Part shown: positions 34,062-45,351 of the stretch, piece after piece | Layout of the letters: each line of letters starts with the position of its first letter | How positions within the stretch are numbered: the first letter of the stretch is position 1 | Assembly (NCBI GenBank): GCA_021014325.1 | Contig: JAJGQC010000311.1 | Location: 62,001-126,000 of the forward strand | From: Plazaster borealis | Lineage: Eukaryota > Echinodermata > Asteroidea > Forcipulatida > Labidiasteridae | DNA length: 64,000 nt | Direction of reading: 5' to 3' | Made by a program: the position numbers and the translations under genes | The notes under the pieces: model-generated | What the model was told of the DNA's origin: nothing | The model's database searches: none | What the model saw: only the letters and a program-made list of their open reading frames with translations

Positions 34062-36902
34062 ATGGCCCAGTGTTCAGTTAAATCGTGTAAACATCGTAAG
34101 CCACGAGACCGTGGCATATCTTTTTTTCGGCTACCGTCGATTATTTTGCACCAAGGCAAACAATCTGAAGAACTGTCGAAACATCGGAGGGCTGCATGGC
34201 TTAAAAACATTGGACGAACAGACATTACAGAGTCCAGTTTGGTCAACGTTCGTGTTTGTAGTGATCACTTCATTAGTGGTAAGTCATGAAGTTGAGAAAT
34301 TAATTGAGAGAAAATAAAGCCAATGGTGAGAAAATTATGATTGTCTGATTAGTGATGGCTCCATGGTCTGAGGTCTGACCATGTCTGACTGTTTTGTTTA
34401 TGGCCATTAATTTTTAAGCTGAAGAGTGAAGTGAAAGTGAATTACAATCCTCTGAAATTCAGATGATGATTAACTACGACTTCTTTTTTCTACTCTTCTA
34501 AGACGTGACAATAGTGTCAAACTTGTCAATATTATTGGCTAATTAGTATATGTTAATTTTGTTGCCTAAACATTAACAAAAACGCTTGTGAGAGTGATGG
34601 ACAGAGTCTGAAAAATCTCATGTGAAAAGAAGTAGGCCTGTTTTATAGTATGCATTACATTACTACACTAGAACTATGATGCAATCATCAATGACTCGTT
34701 AACATCCTCATAGTTTTAGGACAAGGGGCGTTTACGAAATGAAGGCTCAGGCTTAGGCTTCAGGCTCCGTTCTCTCGTCTGAATCCCTGAACGCATAGCA
34801 CGCGTATAGTCAAAACAACTGAGGGGCCTAGCTAGCCTGAAGCCTGAGCCTGAGCCTGAGCCTCCGTTTCGTAAACGCCCTAGGAGTAGGACTCGGGGTA
34901 GATAGCCCCATCATCATGCCCATGCACATGGCAATACATTGTACTCCTACTACTACTAGTGATGTACTGTAGACAAATTGTACATTTCTTTTGATGTGTG
35001 TTTTGCTTTGTAGGAAAACCAGCAGCACTGTATGACACAACAAACCCAGACTGGAGTCCAAAACGTAACTTGGAGACTTGCACATTTAATGAGGAAACAT
35101 TGAAATGGTCTTTGAAGAGAGCATCTCGACGACAAAGAAGAAGTCGCTCGAAAAGACCGGTCACAGTGAAAACATCATCCACAGTGTCAACAGATGATAA
35201 ACAACAAGAATTTGAAGGTAACATAATGTAGCAATTTTCTTGCAGTTAACCTAACCCTCTAGTTTCTGACCTTTTAAGAGGAAGTTTAAAATTACATTTA
35301 AAAGAAAAAAAGGGAACATATAGACATCACTATCTTATAGAAACAATAAAGCTTAACACTGCCCTAATTTTTGGCATGTTTGTTACGGATATGTACGCAC
35401 ACTTAGGCCTATAGCTGCCAAGATAACATTGACTTTTTTGAAAGTCTTTAGAGATGATACTTGAGTTTGAACTTCCATTCCAGTCCCAAAACAAACCACA
35501 AATTCTGCGCAATTGTATGACAAATAGACAACAAAGAAACAGGCATCAATTACAAGGGATGTACATTTAAATGTATTAATATACCCCCCTCAATAGGATC
35601 ACCCCCCCCCCAAAAAAAATATCTTGTCTCAAAATAACATGCACTATTACCATACTGGGTGTGTCTAGACAAATAAAAATAAACGATATGCGTGTGTTTT
35701 TTCACACTGGCAATTTATACAAAAACTTCAGAATTAACACCCCCCCCCTCTTTTCAACATGGATTTATGCCTCTGAATTGATACCCTTTACTGTACTTAT
35801 TTCTCATTTAATACAGTTATGGAAGACAGTCATGATTCTAGTAAAGTGGTGGAAAAAGTTAACTTGCCCGAGACAGCAGGTATGGCCTATCAAACTCTCA
35901 ACACAGACATAACAATGCATGCTATGAGTCAAAGTGAAGATGACATGCTTCAACTACGACAGCAGCTGTATGAATATCGCGAAAAAGAAACACATCACAA
36001 AATTGATGAAGCATTTTTTGCAAATGATGATAAAGTAAAATTTTATACTGGTCTTACAAATCTGGCCCTAATGATGTCAATCTTCAATTTTATCGCACCA
36101 CATGTAGCTACATCTCATAGAAATGCTCTTTCGCAATTCCAAGAATTTGTTTTAGTTATGATGCGATTACGTTTGAACTTAGCCTTTCAAGATCTTGCAT
36201 ACAGGTTTAATATCTCAATGGTTAGTGCTTGTCGTATATTTGATAAGTGGATAGATATGATGGATTTAAGATTAAGTCATCTCATCGTGTGGCCTGAAAG
36301 GGAACTGCTTAGAACAAATGTTCCCTGTGATTTCATGAGAGCATTTGGTGACAAAGTAGCAACTATTATTGATTGTTTTGAAATATTTACAGATCGTCCA
36401 AGTAATTTATTGGCAAGAGCTATGACTTGGTCAAGTTATAAGCATCACAATACAGTGAAATTTCTAATAGGCATAACGCCACATGGTATTATATCTTTTA
36501 TTTCAAAAGCCTGGGGAGGTAGAGTCAGTGATAAACATTTGACAGAAAATTGTGGGATTTTAGACAACTTAATAAAGGGAGATGTTGTGCTAGCTGATCG
36601 AGGTTTTGACATTGCAGAAAGTGTTGGGTTTTATTGTGCCAGATTAGCAATTCCAGCATTCACTAAGGGAAAGAAACAGCTATCTGCACTTGAAGTAGAG
36701 GAAACAAGAAAAATTGCAAATGTAAGAATACATATTGAGAGAGTAATTGGTGCTGTAAGGCAAAAGTATAAGATATATTAGGTGGACCCCTACCGATGGA
36801 ACTTGTAACACGTAGAGCTGGTCAGACAGATGCACCCATTGATAAAATTGCAAGGGTATGCTGTAGCTTAACTAACGCATGTCCTTCAGTTGTCCCATTG
36901 AA
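34062..36902 (+). CDS. THAP-domain DDE transposase of ISL2EU element
   Basis: Three exons: 34062-34278, 35014-35217 and 35817-36902, with GT-AG introns and matching phases. Exon 1 encodes a THAP zinc finger (C2CH: Cys4, Cys9, then CSDHF), a DNA-binding domain common in transposases. Exon 2 is basic ([15 protein letters not shown]). Exon 3 has a helix-turn-helix ([20 protein letters not shown]) and a DDE_4-type catalytic core: first Asp in [12 protein letters not shown], second in [12 protein letters not shown], Glu in [13 protein letters not shown]. The core reading frame stops at 36779-36781. The conserved tail ([18 protein letters not shown] to VVPL) continues in another frame to 36902, owing to a 2-bp TA gain in ATATAT near 36773. 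The HARBI1 family shares the fold but lacks THAP. Confidence 0.88.
34726..34880. repeat. Fold-back repeat in transposase intron 1
   Basis: GGGCGTTTACGAAATGAAGG at 34726 pairs with the complement ending GTTTCGTAAACGCCC at 34880. Both arms also contain opposed GGCTCAGGCTTAGGCTTCAG-like tracts. Probably a small MITE inserted in the intron. Confidence 0.7.
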
Positions 36903-37640
36903 ATAACCATCATGAATAGAGTTTCAGGCGTTTCTCTTATTTGAAGATTTGCAATATTACTTACAGTACCGGTACACCATCTGACAACTGAAAAGGCTCA
37001 TTACTGAATTTCAAAAACATGTTTTTCATACCAACTTTGTGCTTTGAAAGAATATCAGTACAACATGTACAATGTACATCATTTGAGGCAGCGAACAGTA
37101 GGCTATTTATTGCATACTTGTCAAGATGACTTAAAATTTACAAAAGCTGTGTAATTGTAAACATAAATTTTTACTTATTGACATCAGTGTACATGTACAA
37201 TTAATAACACTTTACAGTTGTATAAGGGTATTAATTTGGTTTGCAATATTACTATGTGATTGTTTGTATTGACTTGCTTTATACAATGTAGATTGGTTGG
37301 AGGAGACTTTTTAATTTTGAAAAGAACTGTCCTTCGATTCTAAAGTTCTATCAGGCCAGGGTAGGAAATCGGTCTGGGCTACTTACTACTTTAGCTTAGT
37401 GGATAAAGCGGAGACTTCTTGTAACTTTACTTTTGTGACCAGAACCTTCGGAATGAGACTTTGGTACTTTTTTCAGTTTGGGGTTTTGAGCTCATATTAT
37501 GAATTTGTGCTAAATCCTCTTTAATTTGCTACCAAGTCCATAGTGTAGTAAAATAAGATTGTATGAAGTGATTAGCCAGTGAAATTAACACCCCCCCTCA
37601 CACACATAAGAAGAAGCTGAAAACAGACATCTTAAACATG
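36903..37640. other. Inter-gene region of the transposon, no gene seen
   Basis: AT-rich sequence downstream of the transposase stop. It contains CATGTACAATGTACATC motifs and likely carries its poly(A) signals (AATAAA-like sites nearby), but nothing certain. Confidence 0.4.
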
Positions 37641-37982
37641 TTAAAGGCACTGGACACGTTTGGTAATTGTCAAAGAGCAGTATTCTCACTTTGTGTATCC
37701 CAACATATGCATTGGTCATCGAATTTGCAAGAGAATCATGAGAAAAAAAACACCCTTGTTGCATTACTTTGTGTGCTTTCAGATGCATAATAAAAGGCTT
37801 CAGCTGAAGTCTTTTATTATTTGAGTGAGAAATTACCTCTTTCTCAAAAACTAAGTTACTTCAGAGGGAGCCGTTTCTCACAATGTTTTATACTATCAAC
37901 AGCTCTCCATTGCTCGTTACCAAGTAAGTGTTTATGCTAACAATTATTTTGAGTAATTACCAATAGTGTCCAGTGCCTTTAA
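37641..37982 (+). mobile_element. MITE family A nested in the ISL2EU element
   Basis: Starts TTAAAGGCACTGGACACG and ends GTGTCCAGTGCCTTTAA, with TTAA at both ends. It has a shorter interior than other copies and lies between the two convergent transposon genes, so it inserted after the ISL2EU copy. Confidence 0.85.
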
Positions 37983-38201
37983 TGGTGACTACACTAATGA
38001 ATGAAACTCTATTACTGCTATTTGAAATGGCAGCTATGGAATTCCATACTGACGGCTTGTTGATATTTTTGACACACAGTTGCAGATGTGATTGGTTAAT
38101 GCAGTTATTTATATGAAATAAAACAAATTTCACACAGGTTACAGATTGGATGATTCACAGTTTCATTTATTGCGACTGGTCAATGCAATTAGGTTTGAAC
38201 C

Positions 38202-41200
38202 TTAATTGGGTGGTTTCTTGCATGTTGGGCAGATCCATTTGCGCTTCGGATATTTGCTCAACTTTAGGCATTTCATATGAAAAAACTTTATTTTACACTC
38301 AGTTTTGCCACATGTGATCATCTGCCCTCCATCTTCCTTATGGCAATAGCATACCTTTGTGTTAAGTTGCACAGGTGTTAAAACACGTGTTGTGTACCAA
38401 TTGATCAACAATTCCGGCAAGATGCCTCTACAGAAGAAATTTTGAAGGTTCGGTTGAATGCTTGCCCAAAATTCTTCATCAGGCTCTATCCGGCAAATGA
38501 CAAGGCTCTTTGTCGTCCACGTGATGAGGTCACAAAACTCTGCTTTACAGATAAAAAGTTGTGCTTGTACCTGTAAAGGAATCAAACCATCATGTTATCC
38601 TTTGAGACCAAAACACTAACACTATTTTTATTATAACTTGTAATGAATAGCCTCTCTAAATCTTTATTGGCTAGCGTGCACCAAAATTACTAGAAATCGA
38701 AACAAGCATTATTACCTGGTAGAAGTAAGAGTGAGTCTTATTTAGTGACAACTGGCCATTTTGCCGTTTTAGGCAGAAATCTTTAGGAAGCTCGTCACTG
38801 CATAAATCTGCCTGACGCATGTTGTATGGACACTGCTCAATATACATGGAAAAAGAAAAAGAAAAACAGTTTTATTTTTTATTTTTTAATCATTTTTTCT
38901 TTGCAAAACTGCTAATTAATGTTCTGATATTTCAACCCTAGCAGAGTCATCAAATGCTTAAAAAGGAAATCATACACAAATATACCAGAGAAAAGCAAAA
39001 TGCAGTCAGTAAGAAAAGGCAAGGAAGAAATAAAGGGCACAGAGGGGTGGTTTAACCGCAAGATGTTGAAAAACAAAATACAGAATCCAAGATGAGAATG
39101 GACTGCTGGGGAGCTATGACCCTAGTAACAAGGTGTTTAAATTGGAAGGTGTTTCAATTTTCTCTTATTAATTAAGGCACAGCTAAGAAAAAGTTTTGAG
39201 ATTTCTGTCATATCATGTTTATTTGGTATTTTATGCTAATCCTTTGTAAACGATTATTGAATGATAGAAGGAGAGTCTCTGCATACCTTTATTTCACACA
39301 CACCATGTCCACAACAGCAACAAGAGACAATACCATCTGGGAGGCACCTAGATGTGGATAAGCAGCATGAAGGTGAAGGCCACTCTCTTTGATTTGGAAT
39401 TCTTCATGAGAATGTTTAACTGCATCACAGTACTCATCTCTTGCAACTTTCTCATGTTCAACACCCCATCTGTAAAACAACAGAAAATCTGATGACATTA
39501 TCTCAAGTCTGAAATCAATTCATGTGCAATGTTGACTTTCATCACAGAATAATTTTTAAATAAAACGAAGGGCAACACATGTACACATGTACATCAGACT
39601 GGTTACCTTGTTGCTGCAGTAGAAAACTTTGATTCTGTGGGATAGCAGATGGTCTTTATTAAAGACACGGATGGATTTGCCGGGTCAGTTGAACAGGCAG
39701 CCTTCATTTTTGAAGCTGTGACTCTCCCTGCCCGGTGAGTGAACCAATCTGAGGACTCAGATTGATTTCTGGTTATCTGCTCTACATTCTGCACCATAGT
39801 TGCAGTTATACTTGGAAGATTGTGAAAAACATCCTCACATTTTGTTAAGAGTTCACTGAATGTGAGAGTGTTGTAAATTGTACTCCGAAGACTGCTCATT
39901 CGGGGTGGAAGTTCGGTATACTTTGGTGCAAAGTTTTTGCAGTATTTCTTTGCTACAGTCAATACTGCTGCCTGTGGTTCTGCTTGGTATATTTGCTGTA
40001 GTAATTCTTCCTTTTCTTTTTCTGAAGGCTTGCTGCCCAAGTCCTTATTGCCAGGTACGAGCTTGTCAGTGTGTAGATCATGAGTGTGTCCTTGGTCCAG
40101 ATCAGATTTCCTCTTCTTTGCTGACCGAAAATCCATGAATCTCACCTCAGAAAATGGAACCTACATGAAATACATGTATGACATTATTAAATAATTTCTC
40201 TAACTTACTTGCCACTGAAGATTAAAACTGGCATACCATAAAACGATTAATATTTTGTCATAATGTCAGGAGTGTTTGTTTATCATTATCCAAAAGTAAG
40301 TTTTGATCATGCTTACTGAGCTCATTACTACCTCATCCTATCCATATTGCAGTTACTCAGAAACAGTTCCCAGTATTATTAAGAGTAATTTTAATTAAGC
40401 TTGCCTTCTTGGAGGCTGCTGGCAGCCAGTAAGCTTTGTCCTCAGTAACTGTTTTAGTGTTTCGATGCTTGACAGCTGCGTCCAAAGCAAAAGGGTTGCA
40501 GCAACATGGGTGCATGATTCACCCAAGCCAGCCATACAGTTGCAATGAGCACTTTCCACTGTTCCATCCTTTTGTATGATAACCCATGGCTGTAAAGGCT
40601 TCTCGCTGAGGGATTGAGAGTGCAGGACCTGAAAGAAAAGGGAGGGGGGCACAACATTTAAAAAGTACATCTGCATGCACCATCGTCTTGATCATGTACC
40701 TACATAAGCTATCAGTACGAGTACAATGACAATGTAGTAAGTTATTTTGTATTCAATCATGTCAATCAAAAATTTTAAAAACAATAAGATAGGTATTCAG
40801 CCTACACTTTGTGTCAGCTAAATCAGTACAGTGTAGCCTAACACTCAGTAACACCAGGCATGCCAGACTTGCTCTAGAATCAGAATGAATGAAATTCAAA
40901 GACTACATCTATTGTCCACCCATGTCCGGTGTTGTCTAATTAATGTTGCACTGCTTCATGACAAAATAAGTTGCAAAAATTGTCTTGATTCAAATGAATA
41001 AAATAAATACACAAATCCCAAACATAAATTAATAACAATGAAAGTATAGGTCTACGTAAACCATAAGTGTCATTACCCAAATCCGTACAAAGATCAACAA
41101 GAGCCCGCATGCCTGTGCCCTGCTGTGCATATTATTTGTTGAATGTTGAATCATGGAGGTAGAAATATGAATCGCCGCCTCAGATAGTGGAATCTAAACT

Positions 41201-41794
41201 AAATATTATAAAGGGATGAAGGCCAGCCAACTACCGTACCACCATTGCCGAAAACAAGTCATATTTGTTAAAACCCCAGTTCCGTTTTGAACAAAAATAA
41301 TTTGTTTTCGGCAGTGGTGGTACGGTGTTTTCCGGTATTTAGTATCACCGCACGTCCCTATATCATCATGTAAATCATAATGTTTTGCAATTCACAAGGG
41401 CGGCCTCAAGAGTTTAAAAAGATACAACCCCAAAGTTTGTTTACTAACAATTTTACCTTTGCCGTATGCAAGTGCAGATTTCCCTCGATGTGCACATCGA
41501 GGGAAATCTGCACTTTACGTCCGTCACCCATCCAGATAAAAACTGGTTGTATGCATCAAGGGACTTAAACGCTCTGAATTCCTCTAAAGTGTATGCACTC
41601 TTAACATAGAGTAAGTAATTTATAATATCTGGGTAAGACACTGCTGCGAAAAGTTCAATGTTTGAAGACCAGTCAGCAGGTTTTAATTCGTACGGATCTT
41701 TGTTGTTTATTCGTTGTATTTTCTCGCAGTATCGGCGTTGACTTGCATTATCCAGAGTTAATATGTACTTGATGTTGCCCTGATCAACTTTCAT
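38202..41794 (-). CDS. SWIM / YqaJ nuclease / PHD protein of ISL2EU element
   Basis: Six minus-strand exons: 41457-41794, 40405-40628, 39607-40160, 39287-39469, 38716-38832, 38202-38570 (one GC-AG intron after exon 2). About 595 residues if the frame were continuous. Order: N-terminal region ending in SGWVTDVK; SWIM zinc finger CNCMAGLGESCTHVAA; YqaJ (lambda-exonuclease fold) motifs GRVTASKMK, RWGVEHEKVA, then DG and CEIKCPY, then YFYQVQAQLF and LITWTTK; C-terminal PHD finger CYCHKEDGGQMITC to CPTC. YqaJ proteins are the known partner of ISL2EU transposases; the nuclease role in mobility is inferred. Exons 1, 2 and 4 each need one extra base, in runs at 41514-41516 (A), 40491-40494 (T) and about 39350 (C). 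Confidence 0.88.
41470..41515. repeat. Perfect 46-bp palindrome within YqaJ-gene exon 1
   Basis: AGTGCAGATTTCCCTCGATG is immediately followed by its own reverse complement, with no loop, centred at 41492/41493. It overlaps the frame break in exon 1 of the transposon's YqaJ gene. Confidence 0.9.
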
Positions 41795-41932
41795 TGTGCT
41801 ATTATTTAATTAACAGACCAAATAAAACACTGCAGGAAAACCTTCACCAAATTTGTATGTCGAAAAAGCCTTCTCGGTTGCAAAAAACGCGCGTCTGCTG
41901 CTGGAGCAGACGACGGCGTTAGCAACCGAAGT

Positions 41933-41996
41933 AGTACTCAACATGGCCGACGGCGCCCTCAACGAACTTTTTGCGGGGTCACGCAACCTCTCTATA
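41933..41996 (-). repeat. ISL2EU right terminal inverted repeat
   Basis: AGTACTCAACATGG at 41933 and AACCTCTCTATA ending at 41996 mirror the left end. Just inside, a hairpin pairs TTCGGTTGCTAACGCCGTCG-like sequence (41890-41932) with TTCTCGGTTGC (41872). Confidence 0.85.
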
Positions 41997-42073
41997 AATC
42001 AGCATTACGTTGACAAAAACCAATCTATGCCCCTACCTTTAACGTGTAGCATACTTGTGCTTTATTTTCACAG

Positions 42074-42197
42074 TATAAGTAAAACAGTTGCCTTAGCCAA
42101 GGAGTGGAAATCTTTCATTGAATTTATGGAGACATCACCTAAACCTGAAATCTACAATTCCCTCATCAAACACACGGATAATCAAAAAATTGGACAG
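42074..42197 (+). CDS. Candidate internal exon of an unrecognised gene
   Basis: A pyrimidine-rich acceptor (TTTATTTTCACAG) and a donor (GGACAG|GTTTGG) bound a 124-nt open segment. It encodes ISKTVALAKEWKSFIEFMET and PKPEIYNSLIKHTDNQKIGQ, which reads like conserved protein. I do not recognise the family. Its end phase (0) does not fit the MRM2 exon downstream, so it is either another gene or separated from MRM2 by an unseen exon. The ISL2EU insertion lies only 77 bp upstream. Confidence 0.4.
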
Positions 42198-42452
42198 GTT
42201 TGGTACTCCACGCCTTGACAACCAAGCCTTTGTTTAGGGCTGGGCATCGGAGCCAGAAGCAGTTTCAGACCTTTTTGTTAGCAATGACTGACAACCTCGA
42301 GTTGGGAAAGGTTGGATTAAAGGTTACCAATTGGAACAAACTTCAAAGTTAAGCTAGTCTAGTTGTACACATTCTATTTATTGTAAAAACTGCATTATTA
42401 AATTGTGGAAGAGAAGGGGTAAAATATTAAATTACTTGTATCTGTTTCTCAG

Positions 42453-42919
42453 ACCCAAATATGCCATCCGGAAAGGTCATCAGTGTTGACCTGCAACATA
42501 AAAAACCTCTAGAGGGCGCTATTCTCCTCCCAAACGCAGACTTTACTCTGTCGTCAACGCAGTCCAGCATTCTGACATTACTCAACGGTCAACTTGTAAA
42601 CACGGTTGTCGGCGACATGGCGCCCAACTCAACTGGAGTCCGTTCCATAGACCGGGAGGTGATTATGGAACTCTGCAGATCTGCTCTCGGATTCGCAAGG
42701 AAAGTTCTGAGAGAGGACGGCAATTTCCTGTGCAAGTTGTGGGAAGGCCAAGAAACTGGACAGTTGAAGGAAGAACTTGCAAAAGGATTCCGAGGGGTGA
42801 AGGTCGTGAAAGCAGACGCCAGCCGGAAAGAGTCGGCGGAAGTGTTCCTTCTCGGACGAGGGTTTAAGAGATACTTATTTCATTCTGTAGGTTCGAAATC
42901 ATCCATTATTGGCACATGA
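42453..42919 (+). CDS. MRM2: MRM2 (mitochondrial rRNA 2'-O-methyltransferase), last exon
   Basis: FtsJ/RrmJ-type methyltransferase that in animals 2'-O-methylates a uridine of the mitochondrial large-subunit rRNA. The exon opens after a TGTTTCTCAG acceptor and carries the SAM-fold C-terminal two thirds: VISVDLQHKKPLEGAILLP, NADFT, the catalytic Asp in GDMAPNSTGVRSID, the catalytic Lys in GNFLCKLWEG, and the catalytic Glu in ASRKESAEVFLLGRGFK. These are three of the four K-D-K-E residues. The first Lys and the SAM-binding GxAPG motif must lie in upstream exons, which I could not find here. The tail after GRGFK is about 15 residues longer than I expect. Stop at 42917-42919. Confidence 0.88.
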
Positions 42920-44151
42920 TTCTTGGCACTCATGGAGTACTCGCCCGGTTCACAGACAACTAAAGATTTGGTGCTCTGCTTGAAGAACTATTGGCACTCA
43001 TGATAAGATCACCGAGTACTCGCCCACAGACAACCCAAGATTCAGCGCTAAACCAGAACTCCCTTCCAGTAGACATCTGGTATCGTTTGATAGAGCAGCT
43101 TAAGTTTAAAAAAATAGCTCAACACTACAAAATGCTCACCAGAATATGGTTATCAGAAAAAAAAATGTCCCATGTACTATATAATGTGACTGATATCCTG
43201 CTTACTTTTGCTCAGCAGCAAATTATTAAGAAGCGGTGTTTTCTGCTTAAGCAGCTCTTAAAGAATTGAACTGGTGTTCCTCATTTGTTTTTGAGAGTTA
43301 GTTTGCATTTTCTTGGTTATGAATCTTATGAATCAACTAACAAAGCCTGGATTGGGACTTGATCTACATAACTGAAATTTACCCAAGTCAGATTTCTCTT
43401 AGAACTTTGTTCCACTCTGGGTCAAGACATAAACACTTACGTAATTAAAACTACTGCATAAACACTGAATTCTGTGGTAAGCATTGCCATAAAATGGGGC
43501 CCGGTTCTTTACCATTCTGGTCTGCTTTTCTCAAAGAGTATTTATACCGTCCGTCAAGAAATACAAAATGCACAAAATATAATTTTGTTATAATAAAACA
43601 ATAATTTATTACATTTCCAGAAACCTATATTATTTGTATTCATGTTGCATATATGTCATTTCTTTTCCTTTGTAAATATGTTGTTCAGTTTTATTAAATG
43701 CTTTAACAAAAAATGGTTTAGTTTCTTTTCATTGTTTATAAAACAATCCTTTTTTATTGGCCTTTGAAGTCTCACAGCCTTATACATTAAATGGTAAAAT
43801 AGTCCCCAAAATACTGCAGTTTATTTTTACAATAGTATAGATTTTGCAATAAAATTTGTTATTTATTAATATTTTCTATACTTTTATCTGTCATGTACAT
43901 ATGGTCATATTTGCAAAATGACTACTTACAACAACAACAATTTTGAAAAACAAAAATGAAATTTACATCCCTGGTACAAGTTGTATCGGCTCCTTGTGCG
44001 ACAGACTTTAAAAAACTGTACAAAAAAATAGGATGCAGCCGAGCGTAAATGTTCACATGTATGAAACAACTGATTTTATTGGCCGACAAGGGCCAAAAAA
44101 CCATAAGCACAATTGGCATTGGTTAAGACGGCAAACTGGACCTACTTAACC
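42920..44151. other. No gene recognised
   Basis: AT-rich; includes a GGGCCC-family fragment (CTGCTTACTTTTGCTCAGCA...AAGCAGCTCTTAAAG, 43200-43262). Presumed 3' flank of MRM2. No exon recognised on either strand. Confidence 0.45.
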
Positions 44152-44300
44152 AGGGCTCGATTTCACAAAGAGTTAAGATTGATCTTAAGTGCAAATCACT
44201 CTTAATTGCTGAGCAAAGTGTGATGTCACAATACAAATCACTATGGTAATACTGACAACTCGTATTAAGATGAATCTTACTGCTTTGTAAAATCGACCCT
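44152..44300. mobile_element. AGGGCTCGATTTCACAAAG-family repeat, copy 2
   Basis: CAGGGCTCGATTTCACAAAG at 44152 is opposed by TTTGTAAAATCGACCCTTG at the right. The interior matches copy 1 at 29528 (AGTTAAGATTGATC, GATGTCACAATACAAATCAC). Confidence 0.7.
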
Positions 44301-44953
44301 TGTTAACGCCGAAGACGTGTACACACCCACAACCTTCACAAACCAATCAGAATTAACATCTTTTAAAATTGTACGTGGATGCTGCCAAAAGACACTCTGG
44401 AACATTTTTTTTTTTTTTGCATGAGATCAACAGCAGTCGACGTGTTAACAAGACGGGACATTCCATTGTGCAGTGTGCACAAGGCATGCAATATATGTGC
44501 TATGCTTCTTTCACCCTGTACACAAAGGGAAAAGGGTACAGGAATTCATGCTCAAAATCTCCCTTTTCTGGGGGATTGTGTAATCCCCGATTCCAGACCT
44601 TCGTCCGTTTGTTGTACAAATGAGGATTACGAGGCAAGTCTGAGATTCCAGTATACAATGGCCGATTATCGACTGTGGCTTACGGTAAAACAAATACCAA
44701 TGTTCTCATAAGAGAAAAATAAATCCTGGTGCATATTAGGAGAACGTTGTCTTTACTTTCTTTAGTCATGGTTTCATTGGATTAAAAACAAAAAGATTCC
44801 TGAAATTCCAAAAGTCAATCCCACGGGTGAGCACAATTTTGTTTTGGAATTCCCGGCAAGCGGTTAACACGTTCCATGCAGCAAACTTTTAGCGGTATAA
44901 CTAACTCAACAGAAGACCTACAGTAATTTATATCAGGAATACCATTTAGCATT

Positions 44954-45351
44954 TTAAAAGGGATTGTATACATTTGGTAAATGGAACCCTTTGTTTGTTT
45001 CAATCCTATATAGTTTGTAGATATATATACCATAAAACTAACCTGTGAAAATTTCATTTCAAAAGGTGGTAGCATTTTTGAGATAATTATTGCCGAAAAT
45101 CTGGAACGGTTTGTCCACGCAGGAAGAATAATCTGCAATTGGAATACACGTTATTGAAGTAACGCTTCTCAGATACAAATTTTCGGGGGTAAAAAGTGAA
45201 AAAGTGACATAATTTTCAATACCTTCAGTACTTCAAGTGAAAAGTTTCTCAAAATGCATTATACTATTCAAAGCTGCTGTACTTCTTACCAAGTAAGTTT
45301 TTATTGCCATTAATTTTCAGAGTCATTACCAAACCTATACAGACCCTTTAA
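44954..45351. mobile_element. TTAA-flanked MITE (TTAAAGGGATTGTATA family), intact copy
   Basis: A 398-bp element with TTAA at both ends and the same body as the interrupted copy at 2400-3743, which gives the uninterrupted reference for that copy. Non-coding. Confidence 0.8.

Larger units (their letters stand above)
33906..41996. mobile_element. Near-complete ISL2EU-type DNA transposon (8.1 kb)
   Basis: Inverted termini: TATAGAGAGGTT at 33906-33917 and its complement at 41985-41996, then CCATGTTGAGTACT at 33956-33969 and its complement at 41933-41946. Both inner blocks sit exactly 50 bp from the ends, giving 64-bp TIRs with a diverged middle. The outermost TA on each side is consistent with a 2-bp duplication. 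Inside are two convergent genes: a THAP/DDE transposase (plus) and a SWIM-YqaJ-PHD protein (minus). This gene pair is the known hallmark of eukaryotic ISL2EU elements. A family-A MITE (37641-37982) is nested between them and a fold-back repeat sits in a transposase intron. Confidence 0.9.

Noticed and set aside
37390..37450. tRNA-like AGCTTAGTGGATAAAGCGGAGAC
   Set aside because: Resembles a tRNA D-arm/A box, but no B box, acceptor stem or anticodon arm follows.
41853..42218. 121-codon plus-strand frame starting MYVEKAFSVAKNA
   Set aside because: It starts inside the transposon terminus and crosses the insertion boundary. Only the splice-bounded part 42074-42197 looks like protein.
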